Positions 46,121 through 56,701 of a stretch of 64,000 nt of DNA are shown in pieces. Numbering within the stretch: the first letter of the stretch is position 1; each line of letters begins with the position of its first letter. The translations under genes were made by a program, and so were the position numbers. The notes under the pieces were generated by a model. The model saw nothing but the letters and a program-made list of their open reading frames with translations, did not search any database and was not told the origin of the DNA. The stretch comes from Serpula lacrymans var. lacrymans S7.9 (lineage: Eukaryota > Basidiomycota > Agaricomycetes > Boletales > Serpulaceae): NCBI RefSeq assembly GCF_000218685.1, contig NW_006763302.1:850868-914867 (forward strand). The letters are read 5' to 3'.

Positions 46121-49100
46121 GCGGCACTTTCCTTTTCGTTCTAACTCCACCTTCTCGCGCAGCGCTGCCTCTATTCTTCTTTTAGACACAAACTCTCTCA
46201 CACAGTGGAGCTGGTCATGCGGGCTAGGCCCCATGACATTATCAGCCACTGCTTTTATCAACTGTACAGTACATAGGTACAAACACTCTGTATTAGTATA
46301 AATACCCCAATAGATCAAGGAGACTCCTCAGCAAGTCCTCCTGTTGTATACCAACAAACTCTCTGCAGCTTAAGGGGTAACCACTCCCCCATCACTACCT
46401 TTATAGTGTGTTCCTGTGTGTGCCAGAGTAACTAACTCTTGGTTGTTACATCATGTCTTTGACCATGTTCTCAGCAGCCTCGTTTTTGCTTTTGCCAGGT
46501 TCTACACCCATTCTGGGGAGGTACAATCTTGTCACCTCCAATGGTGCCTTTCCTGTAGCCGACGACTGTTTAATATTATATGAGAACTGGGCTATCTTTA
46601 GCCACTTGGCCCAATCTGTCTGTTTATTGTCTAAATATCTGGAGGTATTGCTTCAATTCCTGATTGAGCCTCTCCGTTTGTCCATCAGTCTGTGGATGGA
46701 ACACCGTTGATAATTTAGGTTTGATGCCCAGCATCCAGCATAACTCTTTCGTAAACTTGCTAGCAAATTGCAGTCCTCTATTGGAGATAACCGTTTCCGG
46801 CAATCCATGGATAGACCATACAAAATCTTTAGATAAATCTGCCGTACCAGCGGTGGTAATGGTTTTGTTGGTGGGTATAAATACCACTTCTTTGGAGAAG
46901 CGATCTACTACCACCATTACTGAATCATACCCATTTGACTCGGGTAGATCCGTTGTAAAGTCAACCGATATATCCTGCCAGGGACCAGCTGGTATCGGAT
47001 TTGGCATAAGTTTACTGGCTGGCTGTTGATGTGAATTCTTTGCCATAGCACATCTCAGACAGGATTTTACGTATTCCTGTACATCTTTGACCATGCCAGG
47101 CCACATGTAGTTTCTGGAGATCAACTCCATTGCTTGTTGCCACCCAGGGTGCCCAGCCACTGGAGTGTTGTGATGTCTATCTATTGCCTTGATCCTTGCA
47201 GACCCAGGCACATAGATTTTGTCTTTAAAATGGAAGAGCCCATCTTTCCATAAATAGTTCTCATTGCCGTCAAGGCATGCCTTCTCTTCTGAGGAGATAT
47301 CTTTCTTGAAGACTTCCAGAAGATCGGAATCTTGCCCGATTCTAACATTGGCAACCCTTGATTGGTCTATCAGGGTGACGCCTTTGTTGTCATCTTCTAT
47401 GCTGTTGGCATGATCCTCTCTTCTGGATAAAGCATCCGCTTTCCCCATACAACTTCCAGGCTTATGAATTAATTTATAATTAAACCTAGACAAGTACACC
47501 GCATAGTAGGCCTGTCTCCAGTTCAAATCTCGGGCCGTCATAAAATACTCCAGATTCTTATGATCAGTCCAAATTTCAAATTGGTGCCTAGCACCTTCTA
47601 AGTAGTGCTGCCAGTGCTCTAAAGCTCTAATGATAGCCAGTATCTCTTTATTGTAAATTTGATAGTTGCACTCTGTAGACGACAAACTATGCAGTAAATG
47701 GGGACAAGCCCTCCAAAGATTGTCAGGGCATTTAATTGATAGAACAGCCCCAGTAGCAAAATCAGAAGAGTCGGTTTCTAGCCGGAACTCTTTGTCTAAT
47801 TCTGGAAATGCTAGTATGGGCGCTGTTGTAAATGCCTGTTTGAGCTTATCAAAAGCTTCTTGTTCCTTGGCGCCCCAATGCCAAACAATGTCTTTTTTTG
47901 TGAGATCGTTCAACGGTCTCATTATTTTTGCGAAGTTTTTGACAAATCTTCGGTAGAAGTTGCCTAAGCCAAGGAAGGCCCTAACTACTTTGACGCGATT
48001 AGGTTCTGGCCAATTTGAATATAGCTTGAACTTTCTCAGGGTCCATCCTGATTCTGTTCTGGCCAAATATCATACCAAAGAAGTCTACTTCCTTTACTTT
48101 AAAATTACATTTTCAGGTTTGACGTATAGGTCCCATTCCTGTAAGTGTCGAAGGACTTCTTGCACGATCCTGTCATGCTCAGCCTCATCGTCCGACTTTG
48201 TAAATATTGATAAATCGTCAATGTAAATGATGACACAGTTCTCCATATCCGCAAAAATCTAGTTCATCATGCTCTGGAAGGTCGCCGGTGAATTGGTCAA
48301 CCCAAAGAACATGACGAGGGGCTCGAAGGATCCTTGGTGGCACGTGAACGTGGCCTTCCAAGCATCTTCTTCTTTGATGCGTACATTATTGTACCCCCAT
48401 CTAAGATCCATTTTTGTTAAAATCTTGGCGCCAGCCAATTTGTCTACTAGCTGACTGATCAAAGGCAGCGGATATGTATTTTTAACTGTGTACTCATTTA
48501 GGTAACAATAGTCCATAATCATTTGCTTCTTACCATCCTTTTTAGGAATGAAGAACACCGGGGATGTCATAGGGCTCTTGGAAGGTCTGATGTAACCCTT
48601 CCTAAGCTGTTCGTCTATGAAACTAGAAACCTCATCTCTTTCTGGAGCAGAAAGGGGAATCATGTGTCCCTTTCTAGGTATGAATGTGTCCTTCAAATCT
48701 ATAGCATGGTCCCAAGGCTTAGCCTCTGGGAAATGCTCTGATTTATGTTTAGAAAAGACTTTCCAGAAGTCATGGTACTCGGGAGGTACCAGCCTCTTAA
48801 TCTCTTCCTCGGGTTTTACCTCGTCATTGTCATTGTCAATCTTTTCTAAAGATCTGAGCTCATAAATGTGACCAGCGTTTATCTTTTCAAGATGCTCAGT
48901 TTGACAGACGTGACTCGGCTTACCCAAGTTTTTACATTCCTGAGGGCAACATGACAATGTAACAACCCCTGTCTGCCAGTCAATCTCAGGATTGTGTTTA
49001 AATAGCCAGGTCCAGCCCAAGATTAAATTAATCTTCCCTAGTTGGGTAGCTTTGGCAGTGACTCGCTCTCTGTGTTCTTGGTACTCGACAACAAAAAAAC

Positions 49101-49125
49101 ATTTGTGCGTGATACAGCCTCCCGC

Positions 49126-50948
49126 TGTCGATGATGAGAATTGTAGTTAGAAAACCACACACAAAACAAACTAACACACAATCCTCCCAGATTCCACAGA
49201 ACTTGTGTATGGGCTTTGCCTCCTAGAACAGTGGAGTGGTCTGGTTGTTTGTGGGGTGGTGTGTATGACGATCCTTCAAAGTAAAACCCAGTGATGTATG
49301 GGTGTGGGTTTTGAGGAGGAGGGATAGTTGGATGATAAAAGATAGGGGCTTTGTGATGAGTATGGACAAGCACTACCTTGCTAATCGTAGAACAAGGTAG
49401 GTTTGAAAACAACAAGATAACGAGATGACAAGGTTCCCAGTGATAGCAGGCCCCTGACGCACAAACTGTGGTGCTCAGAAGGACTCTAATTGAAAGGGAT
49501 GACAGTGACTTTCAAAAATGACGAGTGACAATGACAGCAGATAGTAGTGGTAGCAGTGGGAAGTATTGTGACCACACTGGATCACAAGTAGCAGAGTAGT
49601 GAACTTGAAATTTAGAGAAGAAGTCTGGATTGGAGTTCTTGTTCTTTTTTTTACAAGGTAGAATACAGGGGTTTATATAGTAAAAGAAAAGTAGGCTATG
49701 CACAGTATAGCTGTGCAAAAAGAATGAGAAAGAACATGAAGGAAGGAATGTATGCTGACAAATCCTGCGTAGGTAGTACAGGATAAGATTGTCAAAAAAA
49801 GGAAAAGAAAGGGATAGAACAATGAATGCTGTGTAAGTAATGTCACAGGTTTGTACAGCCATAATGTAAAGTCCAATAGCAAAAAGAGAGCAGGAAAATC
49901 ATGATGTCATGGGAAGATGCAGTAAAAAAAAAGGGCAAGGCAAAACACTATCAGTATCAACACAGTTCCTTTATTGTCAGTCAGGCATTCTAAAAAAATA
50001 TGTGTCCATAAAAATGATTCAAAAATCAAAAATAATCGCACTGTAAATGAATGTTCTGCTGAAAAAAAAGATACTGGAGCCACCGGTCCACCACCTAGTC
50101 CAAATCCGACAGTTCCATGGCCTTATTAATGGACTGGTTGTGTTGGACCACCTGGTCAAATGAGGGAGGGAGAGGAGTAGTCCCAATTTGGAACAAGTGA
50201 GTCCCAGGCAGCGTGTGGTAGGTGTAGCTGTAGTGAAGACGATGGACAAAAGATAAGTGTACCCAAGTGAATGGGACAGCAATGAACATGGGCGACGCAA
50301 GGGGATGAACCTTCTCCAGCTCAAAAACTACCCACCCACGCTCCAACCAGGCAAGACGAGCAACTGATGTTTTGATAGTATATGATGGCAGATCGACGTC
50401 ATGAAGATGGACCTGTTGCCCTATTTGGACCAGCCGCCGGGGCTTTGCTGATATCAGCAGTGGCACGTGGTAGTCAACGGATCGGCGACGGAAGCGGATA
50501 GGAAGTGGTGACATCAGAAATGGTGGGGGTGCAAATAAGATGAGGAGGAGGAGGGTGGAGGTGATGGAAAAGTGGATTAGAATGGGGATCCAGAAACGAC
50601 CATCAGGTGAGAATAAAAAGGAGAGGAAGGGGCCCATGGTGGGGCTAGGCAAAGGAAGGGGAGTAAGGGAAACGACAAAAGCGAGGGTGCAATGCAATGT
50701 GTAGCCAGTGGCAACGCGAAAATTTGCCGAAATGCCGAAATGCGGAAAGTACCGGATGGAAAAGCAAAGGTGAGCGTGACTGGATTGCCTAATAGAGGTG
50801 ATGCTGATCAGCCACAAGTTCGAAAAAGGCAATATTAATTACTATTCCACGTGGCACTGTGCCTGTGTGGCGCAAATGCGAGTCTTTTTGAATATTCACT
50901 TCGTTATTGACATCTGTTCATGCTACCAATCAACTTTGGTGCATGACA
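49126..50948 (-). mobile_element. Family A LTR-like element, copy 4
   Basis: 1823 bp on the minus strand, inverted relative to copy 3 and very similar to it. Its 3' end abuts the gypsy relic (next bases GCGGG on the minus strand) and its 5' end abuts unrelated DNA at 50949. The flanks do not match, so it is not a simple insertion. Confidence 0.85.
50095..50637 (-). CDS. Family A ORF, 180 aa (copy 4)
   Basis: Same start context and length as copy 3. In the 180-aa frame I saw a single substitution (SIGK to SINK near the C-terminus). Intact. Confidence 0.6.
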   Translation of the reverse strand: MGPFLSFLFSPDGRFWIPILIHFSITSTLLLLILFAPPPFLMSPLPIRFRRRSVDYHVPLLISAKPRRLVQIGQQVHLHDVDLPSYTIKTSVARLAWLERGWVVFELEKVHPLASPMFIAVPFTWVHLSFVHRLHYSYTYHTLPGTHLFQIGTTPLPPSFDQVVQHNQSINKAMELSDLD

Positions 50949-51586
50949 ACGTTACAGTTCTTGTGTCATTTGTTGTTGCTGCCGTTGTTGCTACTAGTTC
51001 CTATCCTACCCACTACTGCTGCTGCCTTTGTATGGTATCATTGGTTGCCCACTGGATAATATCATTGTCAGCTTTTGTTGTCTGTGATTATGAGAAGTTG
51101 AGGGACATACCTGTGTATCCGGGGGAGCAATCATACTGTGAATGCCTGGCTCTGGGACTTAGTGATTTTTCAAGTGTGGGGTAAAATCAAATGGTCAGGG
51201 TCACATGATGAATCAGTCAACTGGTCAATTGATATGTGCCTTGCTATGGCAGAGTGCCAAAAGCCGTAATGTAAAATGTAAAAGTAAAGAAAAGCAAAGT
51301 TTGTAAAAAGTTTGAATTTATTGTAAATGCTAATACCACATTTTGACTACTCGTCATCTATACATATCATCCATATTTCTGTTACTCATTGTTCTTGTTT
51401 CACTAGTGTTACAGATGTTGTGTCAGGTATGTGATGGTCTTTCACATTGCATCATGCCTCTAAAGTTCATTCCCAATTTACTGACACATGGAATGATGTG
51501 GCAATACCATCACCATTATTTTTCACTTAGTATGACCTCATAGTACCGCAGACACTTGACCAGAAAATATTATAAGTCAAGTTGTA
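50949..51586. other. Unassigned DNA between family A copy 4 and copia D
   Basis: No supportable gene. The stretch 51190-51300 (GGTCAGGGTCACATGATGAA ... GTAAAATGTAAAAGTAAAG) recalls the CACATG-rich and TTTACTTTAC-rich part of B LTRs, so it may be an old B relic in reverse orientation. Confidence 0.35.
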
Positions 51587-51591
51587 GTCTA

Positions 51592-51933
51592 TGTTAGAAA
51601 ACGCGAGTCGACAAAGACAAGCGTCGTACGAAGGGAAAGTATGGCGCAGGACACCATACTAGGAAAGTGTAGTGGTAGGATGGCCCGTGCGTTTTGATGG
51701 GGCAATTTACCCCCTTAGTTATACTTCCGTTCGAGTTTAAAAACCTTCGTAGCAACGATTGCCCCACCTCAGAGCTTCGCCCACGAAGTCTGAGGTGAGG
51801 ATCTTATACCTTCCTTATTTTATGTGATATACTTACTCTGTACCTAGCATTTGGTTTATATTAGGTACGCGAATACATTCTCAGAGCTTCGCCCACGAAG
51901 TCTGAGCATTTGGTTTATATTAGATCTCTTTGA
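51592..51933 (+). mobile_element. Copia D 5' LTR
   Basis: 342 bp, TGTTAGAAAACGCG...GATCTCTTTGA. It is preceded by target duplication GTCTA (51587-51591). It contains two copies of a 27-bp hairpin (CTCAGA-CTTCG arms) at 51768 and 51880, and two copies of GCATTTGGTTTATATTAG. Confidence 0.95.
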
Positions 51934-51947
51934 GGTTATGAGCCCTG
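51934..51947 (+). other. Copia D primer-binding site, overlapping the ORF start codon
   Basis: GGTTATGAGCCCTG starts directly after the LTR. It is complementary to the anticodon arm of initiator tRNA-Met. The ATG opposite the CAU anticodon (51938-51940) is also the first ATG of the 1469-aa polyprotein. Confidence 0.8.
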
Positions 51948-54900
51948 CGAGTGAGACAACGCACCTTGAAAAAGACACCCTTGGGGTGCCAAAGCTCGAG
52001 CCGGATGGCTCGAACTGGTCGATGTACAAAACTCGCCTCGAATGGGCCCTTGCTGACCGAGACTGCGTCGAGCACCTCCATGGCACAGCAAAAAGGCCGA
52101 TACCACTATCCCAGACCACTAGCCAGACTGCTGGCCAGGCCACAGCGACGACATCTCCTCCTGCAACAGTCAGCAAGGCTGATCAAGAAGCACTTGATGC
52201 CTGGCTAAAAAAGGAGTACCGCGCGCGAAATATATTAGGTCGCACCATACCTGATTCGACGCTGCGAAGGATCCTAAACAAACCCACCGTCGCCGACATG
52301 TGGGTCATGATCTGCCAAGAAAACGAGAACAAAACGGAGCTAGTTCAGTCCGAGCTAAGAGAAAGGTTGTCGAACCTACGCTGCACCGAGAAAGGAGACT
52401 TGCGCGCACATTTGGACAAGATTCGCGCGCTATGGGAACAGCTCAGCGCAGCAGGAGTCCAACTAGCAGACAAAGAACTCACCTCCAGCATCATCATGTC
52501 TTTGCCGCACTCATACGCCACCTACGTGTCGCACCTGTCAGCGTCTGCCCATATGTCAAAGCAGACCTTGGACCCAGAGACACTGATCTCGTACCTTCTC
52601 CAAGAATACGACCGACAGACCATATTCAGAAAACGCCCGACAGCGAAATCAGAGGACATCGCTATGTCAGCCACCGGAGGACAAGGATCGTCCAAACGTG
52701 GAAGTCGAGGCGGAAGAGGTCGCTACAAGAAAGGAAAATCATCTGGCGGCAGAGACGACAAGGATACCAGCGAGCTTGAATGCTGGAACTGCGGTGGAAA
52801 GGGACACAGGTCACACCAGTGCCCCAGTGAGAAGTGTGAGCGCTCCACAAAGAATGAGTCAAAAGGGGACTCACCAGGAGACAAGAAAGAAGAGGGGCAA
52901 ACGGGCGATGCAAAGGGAAAGAAGCCTGAAAAGGCGAACCTTGCTGTCCACGTCCAATGCGACGGTGCGAGCCTATCAGATTTTGAAGAAGAAGGTGCGT
53001 GGAGCGCCCTCACTCACCAACTCGCCATGAACGCGAGGCCCAAGAGTCCCATTGAAATCTATGACTCCGGCGCTACGAGCCACTTCACCCCCCATCAACA
53101 CCTCCTACTCAATTACCGCACGATTGCACCTTACCCTATAAGCGTGGCAAACCAAGACTCCTTCTCTGCTGTAGGAACAGGGGATATGATGATTAGTGTC
53201 CCCAACGGCGCCCATAAAGACACGCAAGTGCGCCTGAGAGACGTGTTATACGCACCAAATTTGGCCTACACCCTAGTTTCCATAGGCTGTATGGATAAGG
53301 CAGGCTACAAGGCCGTCTTTGCGAAAAGCGAATGCGTTATCTATGACCTGAGAGGAAAAATAAGAGGACACATACCTAAAGTAGGTGGTGTGTACCAGTC
53401 GCGAGGCACAAATCTTCGCCACGAAAGCGCCAATGCAGCTGTTGAGCGCATATCTGTCACTGAACTCCACAAGCGCCTTGGCCATATAGCCATTGATGCA
53501 GCAAAGCGCATGGTGTTGAAGGGCTTGATCCATGGGGTAGAACTCCTGGAGGATAGGGAAACAGACACTTTCTGTGAAACTTGTGTCCGCGCCAAGGGCA
53601 AGCGCGAGGCAATCCCTAAAGTGAAACTGGGTGAGCGTGCACAGGAATATGGCCAGGAGATCCACACCGACCTATGGGGACCTGCACCAGTCGAAACGCT
53701 GGGTGGAAAACGGTACTATGTTGCCTTTACGGATGATAAGACACGCGAAACACATGTTTATCTACTGCGCGATAAATCCGACACTTTCCGTCAATTCCAA
53801 ATGTATGAGGCCTGGGTCCGCAACCACATGAATGCAGCAATCAAAGTCTTACATAGCGACAGGGGTGGCGAATATATGAGCAATGCGTTTAGTGACTATC
53901 TGAAAGATAGAGGAATTATGAGGAAACTCACAGTGCATGACACCCCCGAACAGAACGGTGTTGCAGAGCGCGTGAACCGTACCCTACTCGAAAAAGTACG
54001 CGCCCTCTTACTTAGCAGTGGCCTGCCGAAATTCCTGTGGGGGGAAGCCATCAAACATGCATGTTGGTTGAAGAACCGCACCTCCACCAAGGCACTAGAC
54101 AACATGACGCCGTTTGAAGCGGCACATGGTGTCAAGCCGGATCTTGCTGGCCTACACGAATGGGGCTGCAATGTACTCGTGCACGACGCAACTGGCTCAA
54201 AGCTTGAGAGCCGAGCTAGGAGGGGTCACTGGGTCGGTTTTGATACCGAAAGTCTCGGACACCGCATCTATTGGCCAGAGAATCATTCAGTCACTGTTGA
54301 GCGCTCAGTGCATTTTGACGTCGCGAATGTACCTGTAGATGCTGACAACGAACCTCCCTTTGGGCTTGAGGGGGAGCATGATGTCCTGGACCAAGCGCCA
54401 AAGGAGAGTGACATTGTAGAACTTAGTGATCACATACCTCATCCCGATTCACCCAATCCCCAAGCAATCCCTGACCCACTATACCCTCAGGATCAAGATC
54501 AAGCTGATCCTGATCCCATCCTACCAGCTCCGGTTCTTCCACCTCCACCTATAGTTGCTCCGCGTCGAAGTACCCGCATTCGCCAGCCAACCCAATATGT
54601 TCGCGACCTCCTACAAGGAAAAGGATCAGTATCTGGAAATAATGGACCCACCTTACCCAAAGGCATCCAACTGAACGTCGACGATCCGGATGGGAGAGAT
54701 GAGGAGGAGAGAGATAATGAAGCACTAAGGGATCTCGCCCAAAATGTAGCCATGGTGGCACGCATGGCAGATCTCGAAGGCGTTGAACCCAGAACTATTG
54801 AAGAAGCCCGAAAGCGCCCAGACTGGCCAAAATGGGAAGAAGCGATCAATGAGGAATTGAACAGGCTTCGAGTAGCAAGAACATGGACTTACATTGAGAA

Positions 54901-56347
54901 ACCCAAAGATGCGAACATCGTAGGGAGTAAATGGGTGTTCAAGCTAAAGAAAACAGCGTCAGGATCCATCGATAAGTACAAGGCAAGGCTTGTAGCACAA
55001 GGCTACAGCCAAGTGGAAGGAATAGACTATTTCGACACATTTGCCCCCGTTGCAAAGATGGCATCGCTACGAATCATCTTAGCGATGGCTGCTCGAAATG
55101 ATTGGGAAACTCACCAGATGGATGTAAAAAGTGCATACCTAAACGGCGAACTAGAAGAAAACGAGGTCATCTACATGCGACAACCGCCTGGTTACAACGC
55201 ACCTGGAAAAGAGACCCAAGTCCTGCGCCTAAACAAGACACTCTATGGCCTGAAGCAGGCCGGCCGCAGGTGGTATCAGACTCTATGCGACGGACTCCAG
55301 AAAATTGGTTTAATTCGCTGTGAAACAGACCATGCAGTTTTCCATAGGCGCAATGAAGGAGAGCTCACCATTATTGCAGTTCATGTAGACGACATGACTC
55401 TCGTCACACCATCAATGACTGAGATGAACCGTTTGAAATTTGACCTAGGAAAACTCTTCGAAGTTAGTGACCTGGGGGAGCTACATTGGATGTTAGGAAT
55501 AGAAGTGAAAAGAGACAGAAGCACACGCACCTTATACATGTCACAACGCAGCTACCTCGACACTATTGTCAAACGCTTCAACCTAGAAGATGCAAAAACG
55601 TTAGCGATCCCAATGGTTGCTAGCACCTACCTGAGTAAAGACCAGAGCCCCAAGACGCCTGAAGACTACGCAGAAATGCGAAACATCCCATATCGAGAGG
55701 CCGTGGGATCACTGATGTATGCGGCGATTGGCACACGCCCCGATATCGCGCATGTTGTTGCAATTCTTTCTCGTTTTGTCGAGAACCCAGGTCCGGCCCA
55801 TTGGGAGGCAGCAAAAAGGGTGATCCGGTACCTAAAAGGGAGCAGAGAGCTATGGTTAGCATACGGTCCGGAAGAACAGCCACTTACCGGATACACCGAT
55901 GCAGATGGGAGTATGAACGAGACCAGGCGAGCCATATCAGGCTATGCCATGATGCTTGATGGTGGCGCCGTCTCGTGGTACTCGAAGCAACAAGAAATTG
56001 TCGCGTTATCAACGACAGAGGCCGAGTATGTGGCTGCGACACATGCCACTAAGGAACTACTGTGGGCGAGGATGTTCATCAGCGAACTCTTCAATCAAGA
56101 CTTACCACCAACCATCCTCCTGTGTGATAACCAATCAGCCATAGCACTTTCGAAGGACAGTCAATACCACGCGCAAACCAAACATATCGATGTTCGGTAC
56201 CATTTCATTCGGCACGCCATTGAAGAAGGGAAGATCGAGATTACTTATTGCCCAACTGAAGAGATGACAGCCGACGTGCTCACCAAGTCCTTGCCCTCTG
56301 CAAAGGTGAAACATTTTGCGGCTGCGTTAGGCCTACGTACCGCTTGA
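51938..56347 (+). CDS. Copia D gag-pol polyprotein, 1469 aa, intact
   Basis: One uninterrupted frame. The start MSPASETTHLEK lies in the primer-binding site; the frame extends 29 codons further into the LTR but without support. Gag spans about 1-270, with the zinc knuckle CWNCGGKGHRSHQC at about 281, protease active site YDSGATSHFT at about 374, and pre-integrase LHKRLGHIAIDAAKRM ... CETC at about 510-550. The integrase triad lies in DLWG (577), HSDRGGEYM (640) and PEQNGVAERVNRT (E at 677). Reverse transcriptase carries FAPVAKMASLRIILAM, MDVKSAYLNGELEENEVIYM, LYGLKQAGRRWYQT and VHVDDMTLV (about 1148). RNase H has YTDADGS (about 1320), VALSTTEAEYVAA and CDNQSAIALSKD. Every catalytic motif expected of a copia element is present. 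A purine tract GAGGGGGAG precedes the 3' LTR. Confidence 0.95.
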   Translation: MSPASETTHLEKDTLGVPKLEPDGSNWSMYKTRLEWALADRDCVEHLHGTAKRPIPLSQTTSQTAGQATATTSPPATVSKADQEALDAWLKKEYRARNILGRTIPDSTLRRILNKPTVADMWVMICQENENKTELVQSELRERLSNLRCTEKGDLRAHLDKIRALWEQLSAAGVQLADKELTSSIIMSLPHSYATYVSHLSASAHMSKQTLDPETLISYLLQEYDRQTIFRKRPTAKSEDIAMSATGGQGSSKRGSRGGRGRYKKGKSSGGRDDKDTSELECWNCGGKGHRSHQCPSEKCERSTKNESKGDSPGDKKEEGQTGDAKGKKPEKANLAVHVQCDGASLSDFEEEGAWSALTHQLAMNARPKSPIEIYDSGATSHFTPHQHLLLNYRTIAPYPISVANQDSFSAVGTGDMMISVPNGAHKDTQVRLRDVLYAPNLAYTLVSIGCMDKAGYKAVFAKSECVIYDLRGKIRGHIPKVGGVYQSRGTNLRHESANAAVERISVTELHKRLGHIAIDAAKRMVLKGLIHGVELLEDRETDTFCETCVRAKGKREAIPKVKLGERAQEYGQEIHTDLWGPAPVETLGGKRYYVAFTDDKTRETHVYLLRDKSDTFRQFQMYEAWVRNHMNAAIKVLHSDRGGEYMSNAFSDYLKDRGIMRKLTVHDTPEQNGVAERVNRTLLEKVRALLLSSGLPKFLWGEAIKHACWLKNRTSTKALDNMTPFEAAHGVKPDLAGLHEWGCNVLVHDATGSKLESRARRGHWVGFDTESLGHRIYWPENHSVTVERSVHFDVANVPVDADNEPPFGLEGEHDVLDQAPKESDIVELSDHIPHPDSPNPQAIPDPLYPQDQDQADPDPILPAPVLPPPPIVAPRRSTRIRQPTQYVRDLLQGKGSVSGNNGPTLPKGIQLNVDDPDGRDEEERDNEALRDLAQNVAMVARMADLEGVEPRTIEEARKRPDWPKWEEAINEELNRLRVARTWTYIEKPKDANIVGSKWVFKLKKTASGSIDKYKARLVAQGYSQVEGIDYFDTFAPVAKMASLRIILAMAARNDWETHQMDVKSAYLNGELEENEVIYMRQPPGYNAPGKETQVLRLNKTLYGLKQAGRRWYQTLCDGLQKIGLIRCETDHAVFHRRNEGELTIIAVHVDDMTLVTPSMTEMNRLKFDLGKLFEVSDLGELHWMLGIEVKRDRSTRTLYMSQRSYLDTIVKRFNLEDAKTLAIPMVASTYLSKDQSPKTPEDYAEMRNIPYREAVGSLMYAAIGTRPDIAHVVAILSRFVENPGPAHWEAAKRVIRYLKGSRELWLAYGPEEQPLTGYTDADGSMNETRRAISGYAMMLDGGAVSWYSKQQEIVALSTTEAEYVAATHATKELLWARMFISELFNQDLPPTILLCDNQSAIALSKDSQYHAQTKHIDVRYHFIRHAIEEGKIEITYCPTEEMTADVLTKSLPSAKVKHFAAALGLRTA

Positions 56348-56354
56348 GGGGGAG

Positions 56355-56696
56355 TGTTAGAAAACGCGAGTCGACAAAGACAAGCGTCGTACGAAGGGAA
56401 AGTATGGCGCAGGACACCATACTAGGAAAGTGTAGTGGTAGGATGGCCCGTGCGTTTTGATGGGGCAATTTACCCCCTTAGTTATACTTCCGTTCGAGTT
56501 TAAAAACCTTCGTAGCAACGATTGCCCCACCTCAGAGCTTCGCCCACGAAGTCTGAGGTGAGGATCTTATACCTTCCTTATTTTATGTGATATACTTACT
56601 CTGTACCTAGCATTTGGTTTATATTAGGTACGCGAATACATTCTCAGAGCTTCGCCCACGAAGTCTGAGCATTTGGTTTATATTAGATCTCTTTGA
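56355..56696 (+). mobile_element. Copia D 3' LTR
   Basis: 342 bp, by eye identical to the 5' LTR, followed by target duplication GTCTA (56697-56701). Equal length and apparent identity point to a recent insertion. Confidence 0.95.
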
Positions 56697-56701
56697 GTCT
56701 A

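Larger units (their letters stand above)
44223..46450 (+). mobile_element. Family B solo LTR, copy 6, split by family A
   Basis: B LTR parts 44223-44310 and 46121-46450, with target duplication TCATG (44218-44222 and 46451-46455). Family A copy 3 is inserted at the CATGCGG site. The gypsy pol reading frame continues across the insertion (...NMVKD / MKSVLDKTRKV...). Confidence 0.9.
43152..49125 (-). pseudogene. Ty3/gypsy chromovirus pol, degenerate and nested
   Basis: Reading 3' to 5' of the window: protease-RT linker and reverse transcriptase (49125-48259: [50 protein letters not shown] then stop), YIDD at about 48220, RNase H (LETDSSDFATGAVLS, IWTDHKNLEYF), integrase zinc region (HHNTPVAGHPGWQQAMELIS ... 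CLRCAMAK) and core (DISVDFTTDLP, VISNRGLQFASKF, HPQTDGQTERLNQELK) to 46624. The GPY/F module follows (KWIRPYRIKEVKPNAVELEL, about 44040) and a chromodomain ([20 protein letters not shown], about 43370). The second integrase Asp is Asn (SNRG instead of SDRG), and stops and frameshifts are present. Two B LTRs are inserted, and family A copy 4 truncates the 5' part. Confidence 0.88.
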
